This document shows, one piece after another, positions 22,648 through 31,072 of a stretch of DNA of 38,570 nucleotides; positions within the stretch are counted from its first letter, which is position 1; each line of letters begins with the position of its first letter. The notes beneath the pieces were generated by a model. That model did not search any database. It had not been told where the DNA came from and saw only the letters and a program-made list of their open reading frames with translations. Location: assembly GCA_016786745.1 (NCBI GenBank), contig JAEUVS010000062.1, forward strand, positions 1 through 38,570. The letters are read 5' to 3'. The DNA is from Chitinophagaceae bacterium (lineage in GTDB: Bacteria > Bacteroidota > Bacteroidia > Chitinophagales > Chitinophagaceae). A program made the translations under genes and the position numbers.

Positions 22648-25035
22648 ATGCTCCAACACTACCTCCTCATCGCGTGGCGACATCTCCGGAAAAATAAATT
22701 GTATTCCATCCTTAACCTTTCGGGGCTCGCGATCGGAATTGCTGTTTGTTTGCTTATCCTTTTATTTGTTGGACACGAAAGAAGTTTCGACAGGTTTCAT
22801 CATCGCGCCGCCGATATTTACCTCGTAGAAAGCGGGAGCCAATGGGATGGAAAAACCTTGCAGGCGCCGATGTTGAACTATTCTACGGCGCCACTGCTTC
22901 ATCAATCGCTGCCCTATATTGAAAAGTTTGCTCGTATCTATCATCCATGGCCTGATGCTACACTTACGGATCCATCTGACCGGCATCGATCTTTCGTGGA
23001 GAAAGAAACAATTTTCGCCGACAGCAATTTCTTCTCATTCTTTAACTTTCCGCTTATTTCGGGCAATGCAGCGTATGTTTTAAAGTCGCCTTTTACAGCG
23101 GTTATTTCACGTGAAGCCGCCATTAAATATTTCGGAAACGAAAATCCTCTCGGTAAAAAACTTCGTTATAACGCAGGGTACGAAATCACAGTAGCCGGTG
23201 TTGCCGAAAACCCTCCTTCCTACTCTACTATCCGGTACGACATCGTTATTTCAATGGCGAGCCTGCATGTGATGGAAAAGGAAAAGTTTTTTGTAACGCC
23301 ATCCTCGCATGTCGGCGGCGGCGCTTTTGAGAACTACGTACTTCTTAATCCGAAAAAAGGTTCAGCGTTTGCGCAATACCTGCGTAATCTTCCTAAACTT
23401 CACGACACGCCCCCCGACACATATTTTACTGCCACAAGGTTTATTGATTACCATCTGAACGGACAGTTTGTGAACCATAGCAATACACGCTACATGGGGA
23501 TGTTCATCATCTCGTCGTTGTTAATTCTTTTGCTTGCACTTACCAATTATGTCAGTCTTTCTACAGCGCGCTCTTCGACGCGTGCAAAAGAAGTAGGTAT
23601 AAGGAAATATTTTGGAGCCGGGAGAGGTTCGATTGCATGGCAGTTTATGATTGAATCTGCATTATATGCAACCATTGCGTTTGCCTTGGCGTACCTGATA
23701 TGCATCCTGTTACAGCAAAGTTTCTTCAACTATTTGGATATCCGGATAGACCGTCATTTCTTCTTCCATCCATATATGTTCGGAATATATTTTTCTCTCT
23801 ATCTTCTTTCAATTGGACTTGCCGGCATCTATCCTTCACTGTTGCTGTCGGCGTTTGAACCTATCCGGGCAATTGCGGGGAGGCTGTCATCACCCGGACA
23901 TTCACTTACACTCAGGCAATGCATTACTGTTTTCCAGTTTGTAATCAGCGTTACACTTGTATTGCTGAGTATTACCATTTACCGCCAGGTGCACTTTATC
24001 CGCACTTATAATACAGGCATACGCCAGGACAATATTGTTATGGTGCCATTCAACAACTCGGTCGGACTTCATTATCCTGCAATGAAATCAGCGATCGGTC
24101 ATATTTCGGCTGTGGAAGGCGTTGCCACCAGCCGTTATGTTCTTTATGCTGGTAACAGGGAGTCGATTTTACTGAAATCTAACGGGCAACCGGAGGAATC
24201 ACCGGTGCCATTTCTTAGTGTCGACGAAAATTTTATTTCCGTAATGGATCTTCAATGGATTTTACGTCCCGGCGATTCGGTATTTACGCGCCGCAACGCG
24301 ATTGTGGCAATCAATCCTGCCGCCGTTACGAAACTCAGGCTGCCCGCTGATCCACGCGGACATACTGTCTCCAACGAATACAACACTTTTACTATCGCCG
24401 GGTTGCTAAAAAATTTTCACTATAATTCGCTGCATCAGCCGATGGATCCGGTAATCATGAGTATAGCGCACGACACTTCAGACTCATGGACGATGGGAGG
24501 CACCATGTACATCCGATTCAAACCCCACACCCCGGTTGCGTCAGTTATTCCGGAGATCAGGAAAATATATGATGAATACATCAGCAATTATCCTTTCGAA
24601 TTCAGTTTTATGCACGACGCGTATCTCTCAGCATACAAATCGGAAGAGAAGTTGTCGAGGCTCTCCTCGATTTTTACAGTCATCACGCTTATTATTTCAT
24701 GCCTCGGATTGTTTGGACTCGTGAATTTTAACACACAGCGCCGGATGAAGGAAATTGGTATCCGTAAGGTATTAGGTGCTTCTGTGCATCAGATTGTCGC
24801 GTTGCTTTCGAAAGATTTATTGCGGTTGGTCGTAATTGCTATCATTATAAGCAGTCCTGTTGCATGGTGGGTGATGAATGAATGGCTCGACAACTTCGCG
24901 TATCGCGTCGCTATCGGAGTTTGGATATTTTTGCTAGCTGGCGCTGGCGTTATCCTGCTTGCGTTTCTTTCTACTGGCATTCACGCGATAAAAACTGCTA
25001 CCTCAAATCCTGTAAAAAGTTTAAGAACGGAATAA
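22648..25035 (+). CDS. FtsX/MacB-like ABC transporter permease
   Basis: A 795-residue membrane protein. It starts MLQHYLLIAWRHLRKNKLYS, with the first helix at about 20-41. A periplasmic MacB-core-type domain follows to about 280. A group of three helices (about 285-395, including ARSSTRAKEVGIRKYFGAGR) forms the first FtsX domain. A second helix near 430 and periplasmic domain follow, and the last three helices (about 670-790, with QRRMKEIGIRKVLGASVHQI) form the second FtsX domain. Both FtsX domains carry the E-x-G-I-R-K motif. No ATPase gene is next to it, which is common for these permeases in Bacteroidota. Roles range from export of peptides to envelope remodelling. It is divergent from the PAS kinase with 139 bp between. 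Confidence 0.92.
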   Translation: MLQHYLLIAWRHLRKNKLYSILNLSGLAIGIAVCLLILLFVGHERSFDRFHHRAADIYLVESGSQWDGKTLQAPMLNYSTAPLLHQSLPYIEKFARIYHPWPDATLTDPSDRHRSFVEKETIFADSNFFSFFNFPLISGNAAYVLKSPFTAVISREAAIKYFGNENPLGKKLRYNAGYEITVAGVAENPPSYSTIRYDIVISMASLHVMEKEKFFVTPSSHVGGGAFENYVLLNPKKGSAFAQYLRNLPKLHDTPPDTYFTATRFIDYHLNGQFVNHSNTRYMGMFIISSLLILLLALTNYVSLSTARSSTRAKEVGIRKYFGAGRGSIAWQFMIESALYATIAFALAYLICILLQQSFFNYLDIRIDRHFFFHPYMFGIYFSLYLLSIGLAGIYPSLLLSAFEPIRAIAGRLSSPGHSLTLRQCITVFQFVISVTLVLLSITIYRQVHFIRTYNTGIRQDNIVMVPFNNSVGLHYPAMKSAIGHISAVEGVATSRYVLYAGNRESILLKSNGQPEESPVPFLSVDENFISVMDLQWILRPGDSVFTRRNAIVAINPAAVTKLRLPADPRGHTVSNEYNTFTIAGLLKNFHYNSLHQPMDPVIMSIAHDTSDSWTMGGTMYIRFKPHTPVASVIPEIRKIYDEYISNYPFEFSFMHDAYLSAYKSEEKLSRLSSIFTVITLIISCLGLFGLVNFNTQRRMKEIGIRKVLGASVHQIVALLSKDLLRLVVIAIIISSPVAWWVMNEWLDNFAYRVAIGVWIFLLAGAGVILLAFLSTGIHAIKTATSNPVKSLRTE

Positions 25036-25091
25036 ATTTGAAAGGCGGTTAAAAAAATTTCAGCGCCGGTTGGTCTGCGTGTTTACCCACT

Positions 25092-26534
25092 TCACCTGAT
25101 CTTAACAAGCTTACTGGTTACAGAATAGCGTTTGCTTTCGACTTTTAAAAAATACATTCCAACCGGGCTCGATTCGAGAGATATTTCAAGCTGGCTGATT
25201 CCTGCTGAAAGATTTGATGAATAAGTTTTAACAAGTCTGCCGGTGATATCCGCTATCGCGATGCTGATGTGTTGCGGTTCGCGAAGGTTTATTGTTGCCA
25301 GCACCTTGTTGGTAAATGGATTAGGAATAACCTTTACGCCTATTTCAGGGAGGTTCAACGTTCTGTCATTCGGTTCCAATAGACCAGGTCGCACCGGCGG
25401 CGGTGGTGGCGGCGGTGGCGGCGGTGGCGGCGGTGGTGGTGGTGGTGGCGGCGGCTCTTCTGTATTTGTTTGCCTTATAAACCACTCATACATATTCAAA
25501 TTAACCCCATCATTAACCGCTGTCGCGTTCCCCCCATTATAATTATGACTAACCCTGAAATTCGGATCAAACGCCCTGCTCCACGCATCATGCAACAAAC
25601 TGTCACTACAGTTATATAAAGTAGGCGGGTTTACATTTCTTAAGCGGGTATACCGCGGTGTTACCGCACCAGCAACTTTGCTGATGCTATCTACCCAGCT
25701 ATCCGGAACTCTAAGTACAGGGCCGCTTCCGCAATTGTCGGCCTCACAGTACACAAACCATGTTTTTAATTTAGCCAGCCCTATATTCTTTGCAAATATT
25801 CCCCGTGATGAGTTATTAATATGACCGAGTTGCGAACACAATGCAACAGGAAGTATCGCGGCCACACGCTTCGCACGCGCCACGCTGCTACCCGCATATT
25901 CTATAATCATGTTTGCGCCATTGCTGTAACCGGTGAGATAAATACGGCTCGGATCAATACGAAACCGCTGCACAGCGAAGTCGATTACATTTTCCACCTG
26001 TTTGGCAGAAGGAAACTGGTCCGGAACACCAGGTTGCAGCCTGATATATTTGTTGAACTGCGGAGCAATCACAATATATTCATAGGTAACACCATTGTAT
26101 GTTTGAGTAAGCGCATTCGTATTTCTCTCAACACGTCCCGGAAAAGTTTTATGCCCTGCCGAATCCGCGCCCCTGTCTTTGAACAAACGGCAAAGCTCGA
26201 GCGCGCTTCCATTACCTCTCGCAGCACCGCCATGAAAGCTGATGATCAGCGGGTATTTTTTTGCCGCGTTCGCAGAGTTATTGTAACCCGGCGGAACATA
26301 CTGCAGCATGCCGTTGAAAAAGTTATCGCCACCAATATTAAGTCCAGACACTTTCTGCATCTTCATCGGCGAAAAATTCCACAAAGGATTCCAGAGATAT
26401 TGTTTTCCCGAACTGGTGATGGGATAACGGTTGTCGTAGTTTACACAATCGGCCTGGGCGAAAACAATGGCGGGAACTGCTGATAAGACGAGAAGAATGG
26501 CCCGGATCAGAAGATATGGATTTCTGTAAGTCAA
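25092..26534 (-). CDS. Secreted alpha/beta-hydrolase esterase with polyproline linker and T9SS sorting domain
   Basis: A 480-residue protein, probably using a TTG start at 26534, because no ATG precedes the signal peptide (LLIRAILLVLSAVPAIVFAQ). The hydrolase domain spans about 55-355. It has an oxyanion-type HGG (LIISFHGGAARGNG), the nucleophile elbow GYSNG, and a likely catalytic His in LLHDAWSRAF. This resembles PHB-depolymerase-like or peptidase-like esterases. A linker with 20 consecutive prolines follows, then a C-terminal T9SS type A domain of about 80 residues (VKVIPNPFTNKVLATINL to SSPVGMYFLKVESK). The protein should pass the outer membrane through type IX secretion and be attached to or released from the surface. 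The substrate is unknown. Confidence 0.88.
   Translation of the reverse strand: MTYRNPYLLIRAILLVLSAVPAIVFAQADCVNYDNRYPITSSGKQYLWNPLWNFSPMKMQKVSGLNIGGDNFFNGMLQYVPPGYNNSANAAKKYPLIISFHGGAARGNGSALELCRLFKDRGADSAGHKTFPGRVERNTNALTQTYNGVTYEYIVIAPQFNKYIRLQPGVPDQFPSAKQVENVIDFAVQRFRIDPSRIYLTGYSNGANMIIEYAGSSVARAKRVAAILPVALCSQLGHINNSSRGIFAKNIGLAKLKTWFVYCEADNCGSGPVLRVPDSWVDSISKVAGAVTPRYTRLRNVNPPTLYNCSDSLLHDAWSRAFDPNFRVSHNYNGGNATAVNDGVNLNMYEWFIRQTNTEEPPPPPPPPPPPPPPPPPPPPVRPGLLEPNDRTLNLPEIGVKVIPNPFTNKVLATINLREPQHISIAIADITGRLVKTYSSNLSAGISQLEISLESSPVGMYFLKVESKRYSVTSKLVKIR
25395..25454 (-). repeat. Trinucleotide repeat coding 20 prolines
   Basis: Twenty consecutive CCG/CCA codons on the minus strand inside the esterase gene, between hydrolase and T9SS domain. 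The third base is mixed, so the repeat is imperfect at DNA level and probably less prone to slippage than a pure one. The repeat unit is three bases, so length changes would alter linker length without shifting the frame. Confidence 0.95.
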
Positions 26535-26906
26535 GTCAGCAATAAATTCGATTTATTATATTTTGGTTTCAGCCGGCCAAAAATACAGGATTGAAAATAA
26601 AAATCACCGAAAAACCTGTCGTATCCCCAAACCCACACAACTATCACCAGGGAGCTGGTAAATGCAAATGGCAATCGAATGCCGGAAGCAGTAACCAACG
26701 GCACTAAATCGTATTGAAAGCTTAAAAAGTTGAGCCAGGTTTTTTTGCCAGTGATAAAACGATGTTCATAAGGGTGTTTTCACTTGTTGTGGGTATCTGC
26801 AGGAGATTTATTTTGCGGATGATATGATATACTTTGTGATTGCCAGCGCGTGTTTAACGATTGCTTTTTTAATAAAAGAGAAAGAATACAAAAATTAAGC
26901 GCCTAT
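26535..26906. other. Gene-poor stretch of 372 bp
   Basis: No convincing gene lies between the sulfatase stop and the esterase start. Two tiny frames on the plus strand overlap by ATGA: 26762-26827 (21 residues) and 26824-26898 (24 residues, MIYFVIASACLTIAFLIKEK, hydrophobic with a charged end). The second could be a minute membrane peptide but has no supporting signal. No strong hairpin or repeat was seen. Confidence 0.4.
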
Positions 26907-28391
26907 TTATTTCCTCAACATAGGCGGCAACGCCGTTGAAGGGATAAAAGCCGCGGCAGGCCTGCATTCCGTGCAGGGAACATTCGTTAAATCATCGCCA
27001 AGCCTGGCCCTGTATGAATCCGCAAGCTGTTTCAACTCATTCACCACCTCTGGATACTCCATCTGTAAATCGAGCGTTTCACCGGGATCGGTGCTAAGGT
27101 CATACAGCGCAAGTTCAACATCCATCGTTCGCCATCCCGCACGGGTGCCATCTTTACCCGGCAGCTGATCTTTATATGTTACCGACCGGTGAGGAAAAAT
27201 TAGCTTCCACTTACCTTTTCTTATCGCCTCCAGGCTATTCTGATGATAGTAGTACACAAACTCCTTCCGCGGATTCGCGTTGGGTTCGCCTAACAACAAC
27301 GAAAGGACATTTATTCCATCAATTTTGTTTGATGGAACCTTAACGCCGCAAGCAGCGGCGATGGTAGGCAGCAGGTCGATTGCCGAGGTTATTTTATTAC
27401 ATACCGTACCGGCGGCAATTTTCGATGGCCACCGCACAATGCATGGCTCACGCTGACCCCCTTCGAATGTAGTGCCCTTGCCTTCACGCAGCCCGCCTGT
27501 GTTTCCGGCATGATTGCCATAGGTGAGCCATGGCCCGTTATCGCTAGTAAAAATGAGAAGGGTATTTTTCTCGAGATCGTTCTTTTTAAGGGCATTCATC
27601 ACCTCCCCGACCGACCAGTCGAGTTCTATCATCACGTCACCAAATAAGCCGCGTTCACTTTTTCCCCTGAATTTTTCAGATGCAGCAATCGGTACGTGCG
27701 GCATTGAGTGAGCGAGATAGAGGAAGAAGGGTTTGTTTTTATTCTTATCAATAAACCCGGTAGCTTTTCGGGTATACAATGTTGTTAGTTCAGCCTGTTC
27801 TTCAAGCGAAGTGATTTGTTTCACCGCCTTGTTTCCGTCTATAAGCGGAAGTGGAGGGTAATAAAAACGCACATTTGAATCGTTCACCGGCTTGCCCAGG
27901 TCGTCGAGCGGCCACATATCATTTGAATAAGGAAGGCCCAAATATTCATCGAAGCCATAGTTAAGTGGAAGATAAGGAGCCTCAGCGCCGAGATGCCATT
28001 TGCCGACCATGCCGGTTTTATAGCCCGCTTCTTTTAGCATCGAAGCTATTGTTGTTTCTTTCGGATTGAGCGCGATCGCCGTCCACGGAAAGAATGCACC
28101 GTAAATGCCGAGCCTGTTAGGATAACATCCTGTGAGCAGGCCCGCCCGCGACGCGGTGCACACCGCCTGTGCCGAATAAAAATTAGTGAACCGCATACCC
28201 TGTGCAGCGAGCCTGTTAATATTCGGAGTAGAATACTGAACACCGCTATAACATTCCGGATCACCATAACCCATATCGTCCATGAAGATGATGACAATAT
28301 TCGGCCGCATGGTTGATTGGGCGCTTGCGTTTATGGACAGCGCCGCAATTAAAACCATCAGCACAAACACTGGTTTTTGCTTTACAGGCAT
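26907..28391 (-). CDS. Secreted sulfatase (formylglycine-dependent, arylsulfatase type)
   Basis: A 494-residue exported enzyme with a signal peptide at about 1-25 (VLMVLIAALSINASAQ). The metal-binding pair lies in NIVIIFMDDMGYGD (Asp38, Asp39). The signature CTASRAGLLTG starts at Cys78, the residue converted to formylglycine by a separate maturase. KWHLG (near 135) and TSDNGPW (near 285) complete the family pattern. It hydrolyses sulfate esters, probably from sulfated glycans or aryl sulfates in the periplasm. The Cys-x-x-S-R form means it needs a formylglycine-generating enzyme, or anSME, from elsewhere in the genome. A small lipoprotein gene lies 81 bp upstream on the same strand. Full length for the S1 family. 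Confidence 0.93.
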   Translation of the reverse strand: MPVKQKPVFVLMVLIAALSINASAQSTMRPNIVIIFMDDMGYGDPECYSGVQYSTPNINRLAAQGMRFTNFYSAQAVCTASRAGLLTGCYPNRLGIYGAFFPWTAIALNPKETTIASMLKEAGYKTGMVGKWHLGAEAPYLPLNYGFDEYLGLPYSNDMWPLDDLGKPVNDSNVRFYYPPLPLIDGNKAVKQITSLEEQAELTTLYTRKATGFIDKNKNKPFFLYLAHSMPHVPIAASEKFRGKSERGLFGDVMIELDWSVGEVMNALKKNDLEKNTLLIFTSDNGPWLTYGNHAGNTGGLREGKGTTFEGGQREPCIVRWPSKIAAGTVCNKITSAIDLLPTIAAACGVKVPSNKIDGINVLSLLLGEPNANPRKEFVYYYHQNSLEAIRKGKWKLIFPHRSVTYKDQLPGKDGTRAGWRTMDVELALYDLSTDPGETLDLQMEYPEVVNELKQLADSYRARLGDDLTNVPCTECRPAAAFIPSTALPPMLRK

Positions 28392-28472
28392 TTGGAACAG
28401 TTGTAGTGAAAATTAAGTAATGATCCCCATCCGGCGAATTAAAACCCTTACGATAAAATTCGGTACCAGCTG

Positions 28473-28664
28473 TCAATTATTATCGGAGAAGCGTCCATCA
28501 AGCCGCTTTTCTTTTTCTATACTGTCTGAAACAACTGCGTTGATGGAATCTTCGGTGGCAAATGGGTATAAACGGTTTGCAGTACTTGGTTTCGGAATGG
28601 AATGTTCGCCTATCGCGCAGGCTGTGAAGAAAAGAGAAATCACAGCGGTACAGAACAGTTTCAT
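28473..28664 (-). CDS. Small lipoprotein of unknown function (63 aa)
   Basis: A 63-residue frame beginning MKLFCTAVISLFFTACAIGE, which carries a good lipobox (FTAC, Cys16). The mature part, about 47 residues, is polar and charged (EDSINAVVSDSIEKEKRLDG) with no recognised domain. The lipoprotein signal is the main evidence that it is real; a frame of 88 codons on the opposite strand over the same bases shows no such signal. It lies 81 bp upstream of the sulfatase, possibly in one transcript. Confidence 0.6.
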   Translation of the reverse strand: MKLFCTAVISLFFTACAIGEHSIPKPSTANRLYPFATEDSINAVVSDSIEKEKRLDGRFSDNN

Positions 28665-28758
28665 AAAACGGACAAGGTTTAGTTGAATGCGGCCAAATCT
28701 CCGCTTTTTTTACTTTTGGGAACAGGGTGTTTTCACGGTACCCAGCAATTTTTAATTG

Positions 28759-29262
28759 TTACTTTTTCAGACCGGGAAATTTGGTAAACACAAAACGGAT
28801 CGCGGTATCCATCTCTTTGTTTACAGCGTTCAGGGCGATCCTTGATTCTTTGATCAGCAAAATACTTGCATATAACATCAACATGGCTCCAAGTATTCCC
28901 AAGATAACCGGGATCCAGGCGGATCCTTTCCGGTAAATATCTATAACGCCTATCGAGATGCTGGTGGCCACGAAAATGCTAAGTGTGATATAAAGCGCGC
29001 CCATCGCTCTTTGCAACAGCTTTGCGCGTTTGGCGCTTTTTTGCAATTGTTCAAATAATATGGACACCTCCTGCTCGAGAGTGGATTCAGTAGAATTATT
29101 TTTAATAAGTTCCTTAATGGCGTCGGTAAGTTTTCTCGTTCTTTCAACTACGCGGCCGAGACGCTGAGAAGTAGATATAATCAACGAACCGCTCGCAAGG
29201 ATCAGCACAACCGGTGTGATCATTGAAGAAAGGATCGTTATTGTCCGACCGATATCATCCAT
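28759..29262 (-). CDS. DUF2721-family membrane protein
   Basis: A 167-residue protein. The ATG at 29262 (MDDIGRTITILSSMITPVVL) is preferred over a GTG three codons upstream. One membrane helix lies at about 8-30 (VVLILASGSLIIST). A long amphipathic charged region follows (QRLGRVVERTRKLTDAIKEL, with more helix to about 90), then two C-terminal membrane helices (YITLSIFVATSISIGVIDIY and VILGILGAMLMLYASILLI). This matches the layout of DUF2721, whose function is not known. It follows the truncated DUF421 gene by 68 bp on the same strand. Confidence 0.8.
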   Translation of the reverse strand: MDDIGRTITILSSMITPVVLILASGSLIISTSQRLGRVVERTRKLTDAIKELIKNNSTESTLEQEVSILFEQLQKSAKRAKLLQRAMGALYITLSIFVATSISIGVIDIYRKGSAWIPVILGILGAMLMLYASILLIKESRIALNAVNKEMDTAIRFVFTKFPGLKK

Positions 29263-29330
29263 ATTAATCACAATATAAGAATAGTGCCGGCAGCGACTCC
29301 ACCCGCGCAGATTCTGTCAACCGCTGATAA

Positions 29331-29645
29331 TTATTCAGCGTCGGTTGAACGGTTGGGAATGATAGAAATACTTCCATCTTTTTCCAGCAACGTTCCGCGA
29401 TCGACAATTATCAAGGGCGAACCATCGGTCAATTTTTCGAGCCAGTTCCATTTGACTTTGAGTAGCGTAAAAAGCAAATCTATACCTACCAGTGTGCTCA
29501 CCATAATAAAACAGGCGGTGATGGAAAAATCATCGCCCACAAGTGCATCGGTAGTTGTTTCGCTAATTATAAGAAGGAGCACAAAATCGAACGTGGTAAT
29601 TTCTGAAAGACTCCTTTTGCCAAGTATCCTGAAAATAAAATACAC
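29331..29645 (-). pseudogene. DUF421/YetF-type membrane protein gene, damaged
   Basis: A 104-codon frame (GTG at 29645) with clear DUF421 sequence: FRILGKRSLSEITTFDFVLL, then SETTTDALVGDDFSITACF, then DGSPLIIVDRGTLL. Two parts of the normal protein are missing. The first membrane helix is absent: upstream codons run straight into the TGA of the esterase gene. In addition, right after RGTLL the frame jumps to EKDGSISIIP, the usual end of the domain. The family block of about 30-40 residues that lies between (with its conserved D-D-x-x-x-A-A-R and Q-G-L-x-x-x-D-x-I-x-Y-A stretches) is absent. An internal in-frame deletion plus loss of the start is the simplest explanation. It may still be translated as a short membrane peptide. 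Confidence 0.65.
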
Positions 29646-29678
29646 GCGGCGTTGGTGGCTGACTATAGGATGTTGTCC

Positions 29679-30731
29679 TCAAAAAGCAAGCTGCTCCGAA
29701 AAATATGGCAGCATTTTCTGTTCTATCCGCTCGCCGATGCGATTGACGTGATCGCCGGTGTATTCCTCATAAAAGTGCTTAACTCCGTATTGATTGAGAG
29801 AACTGTCCAACACTTTTATCGAAGTGGCAATAGGCTGATCTTCATTTCCCGCGTCAAACGCGATACTCTTCAACTCCTTTATTTTTTGGATATGCTGATC
29901 CAGTGTAGCCAGGGGCATATTAGCCCACCATTTTACTTCGATCATTGGCAACCGCTCGCCATTTTTATAAGGAAGATCCAAATAAAGCGGTGGGTTCCCG
30001 GGGTTGGGCGACCACGCTGCCGCGGAAGCAAAACCGATTTTAGTACCAAAATCCGCATTGTTGAAATCATCAATTGTCTTGACGGCCTCCATCTTCCTGA
30101 TACCTTCCGCATCCCCGGGTACATAAGCATAAGGCATCAGGCAACACGGACTCAGCATATAAAGACTTGAAAAAATTTCAGGATGCTTCTCCCCTATACG
30201 CATCGTACCATAACCACCCATCGAATGTCCCGCAAGTCCGCGGCTCCCGGGTTTAGCAATCGTCCGGTAATGTTTATCCATGTAGGCAACCAGGTCTTTA
30301 GCAACGAAGTCTTCCCAATTACCGGTTGTTACCGAATTAGAATACATGCTTCCCTGGAATTTGTTGTACCCGTTCGGCGTAACGATAATCATCTCCTTTG
30401 CCGTGCCTGAAGTAAAAACACTGTCGGCTATTTTGGGAAGATTGATCCAATGGTCCTCGAATCCATACCACTTTGCATCGTCGTCGGTGTAGCCGTGCAG
30501 AAAATATATTACAGGATATCTCTTACCTGTATTTTTCCTGTATCCGGGCGGCAGGTACACGGATACGTCCCTGTCAGGCGAATCACCCGCAAGGTTGCCT
30601 TCCAGGCTCTTACCGTGCACCCTTATTCTTTCCACCGAACCCTTTAGTGTTGCATGGGTTCGCTGAGCCTGTGCCGCGACTGATAAAACGCTTATAACTG
30701 CTACGAACAATAAAAATTTACCTGCTTTCAT
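29679..30731 (-). CDS. Secreted esterase of the EstD/feruloyl-esterase-like alpha/beta-hydrolase type
   Basis: A 350-residue exported protein beginning MKAGKFLLFVAVISVLSVAA with cleavage near AQAQ. The longer frame upstream (to 30995) is translated repeat DNA from the MITE-like element and is rejected. Strand-helix features are those of esterase-D-like enzymes: VSVYLPPGYRKN, RYPVIYFLHGYTDDD (oxyanion region), nucleophile elbow GLAGHSMGGYGTMR, acid region AFDAGNEDQP, and a C-terminal His in YTGDHVNRIGE. Related enzymes remove acetyl or feruloyl groups from glycans or hydrolyse small esters; which applies here is open. It is a single gene divergent from the sugar transporter at 31073, with the mobile element between them. 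Confidence 0.88.
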   Translation of the reverse strand: MKAGKFLLFVAVISVLSVAAQAQRTHATLKGSVERIRVHGKSLEGNLAGDSPDRDVSVYLPPGYRKNTGKRYPVIYFLHGYTDDDAKWYGFEDHWINLPKIADSVFTSGTAKEMIIVTPNGYNKFQGSMYSNSVTTGNWEDFVAKDLVAYMDKHYRTIAKPGSRGLAGHSMGGYGTMRIGEKHPEIFSSLYMLSPCCLMPYAYVPGDAEGIRKMEAVKTIDDFNNADFGTKIGFASAAAWSPNPGNPPLYLDLPYKNGERLPMIEVKWWANMPLATLDQHIQKIKELKSIAFDAGNEDQPIATSIKVLDSSLNQYGVKHFYEEYTGDHVNRIGERIEQKMLPYFSEQLAF

Positions 30732-30788
30732 ATTTAGTGCCATAAACAAGGTGGCCATCAATATACGATTTTCCTCTTTCAAAGTCTC

Positions 30789-30796
30789 GAACTCCA
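30789..30796. repeat. Target-site duplication, left copy
   Basis: GAACTCCA, identical to 31000-31007 and directly abutting the inverted-repeat element. A preceding C is also shared if the element is taken one base shorter at its right end. Confidence 0.8.
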
Positions 30797-30999
30797 GGTA
30801 AGTGTCGCAATTTGATTTTTTAAAGACACATCTCCGCTGATCCCTCACGCTCGTTCCGCGGAGTTTATCCTGAAGTTGAAGGCCGAATGGGCAGACCTCG
30901 GTTCGGGATGACGTTAGCGTCTTTCCTGTCATCCCGAGCCGACGCGAAGCGTCGCGTGAGGATCGGCGGAGAAGCAAAATTTCAAACTGAGACACTACC
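30797..30999. mobile_element. MITE-like element with terminal inverted repeats
   Basis: A 203-bp non-coding element. The ends are inverted: GGTAAGTGTCGCAATTTGA at 30797-30815 against 30982-30999, whose reverse complement is GGTAGTGTCTCAGTTTGA. A second pair of arms lies inside: 30831-30850 (TCTCCGCTGATCCCTCACGC) and 30954-30972 (reverse complement TCTCCGCCGATCCTCACGC). The centre holds a 15-bp hairpin (30898-30912 with 30928-30942, one mismatch, 15-nt loop). The element is flanked by an exact 8-bp direct repeat, GAACTCCA, at 30789-30796 and 31000-31007, as expected for transposition. It codes for no transposase, so it would move with the help of an intact relative. It lies in the divergent promoter region of the esterase and the sugar transporter. 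Confidence 0.82.
30898..30942. repeat. Central hairpin of the MITE-like element
   Basis: TCGGTTCGGGATGAC at 30898-30912 pairs with GTCATCCCGAGCCGA at 30928-30942, 14 of 15 positions, around a 15-nt loop. The GTCATCCCGAGC-type core resembles short palindromic repeats I recall from intergenic regions of many Bacteroidota genomes. There is no U-tract, so it is not a simple terminator. Confidence 0.75.
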
Positions 31000-31007
31000 G
31001 AACTCCA
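31000..31007. repeat. Target-site duplication, right copy
   Basis: GAACTCCA, the second copy of the 8-bp direct repeat flanking the element at 30797-30999. Confidence 0.8.
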
Positions 31008-31072
31008 AAATGTTGCCGGAGAAATCCTATTTTGTCAGACAATTGACCCTGTACCGGCTAAACTGTGCCATC

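Noticed and set aside
25036..25091. Possible terminator between the convergent permease and esterase genes
   Set aside because: I see a T/A-rich stretch but no stable inverted repeat.
25243..25542. Plus-strand frame with a long glycine run
   Set aside because: It is the complementary strand of the polyproline linker of the esterase gene; the remaining residues show no protein-like pattern.
25821..26483. 220-codon plus-strand frame
   Set aside because: Lies wholly opposite the esterase gene, with no recognisable domain or signal peptide; a shadow of its codon bias.
28690..28715. GCGG/CCGC hairpin followed by seven T on the plus strand
   Set aside because: The stem is only 4 bp and no plus-strand gene ends there, so I do not call a terminator.
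30732..30995. 88-codon N-terminal extension of the esterase
   Set aside because: Translated from the mobile element and flanking DNA; the proper signal peptide starts at 30731.
30887..31072. 62-codon N-terminal extension of the sugar transporter
   Set aside because: Translated mobile-element sequence, not membrane-like; the ATG at 31073 begins the first helix.
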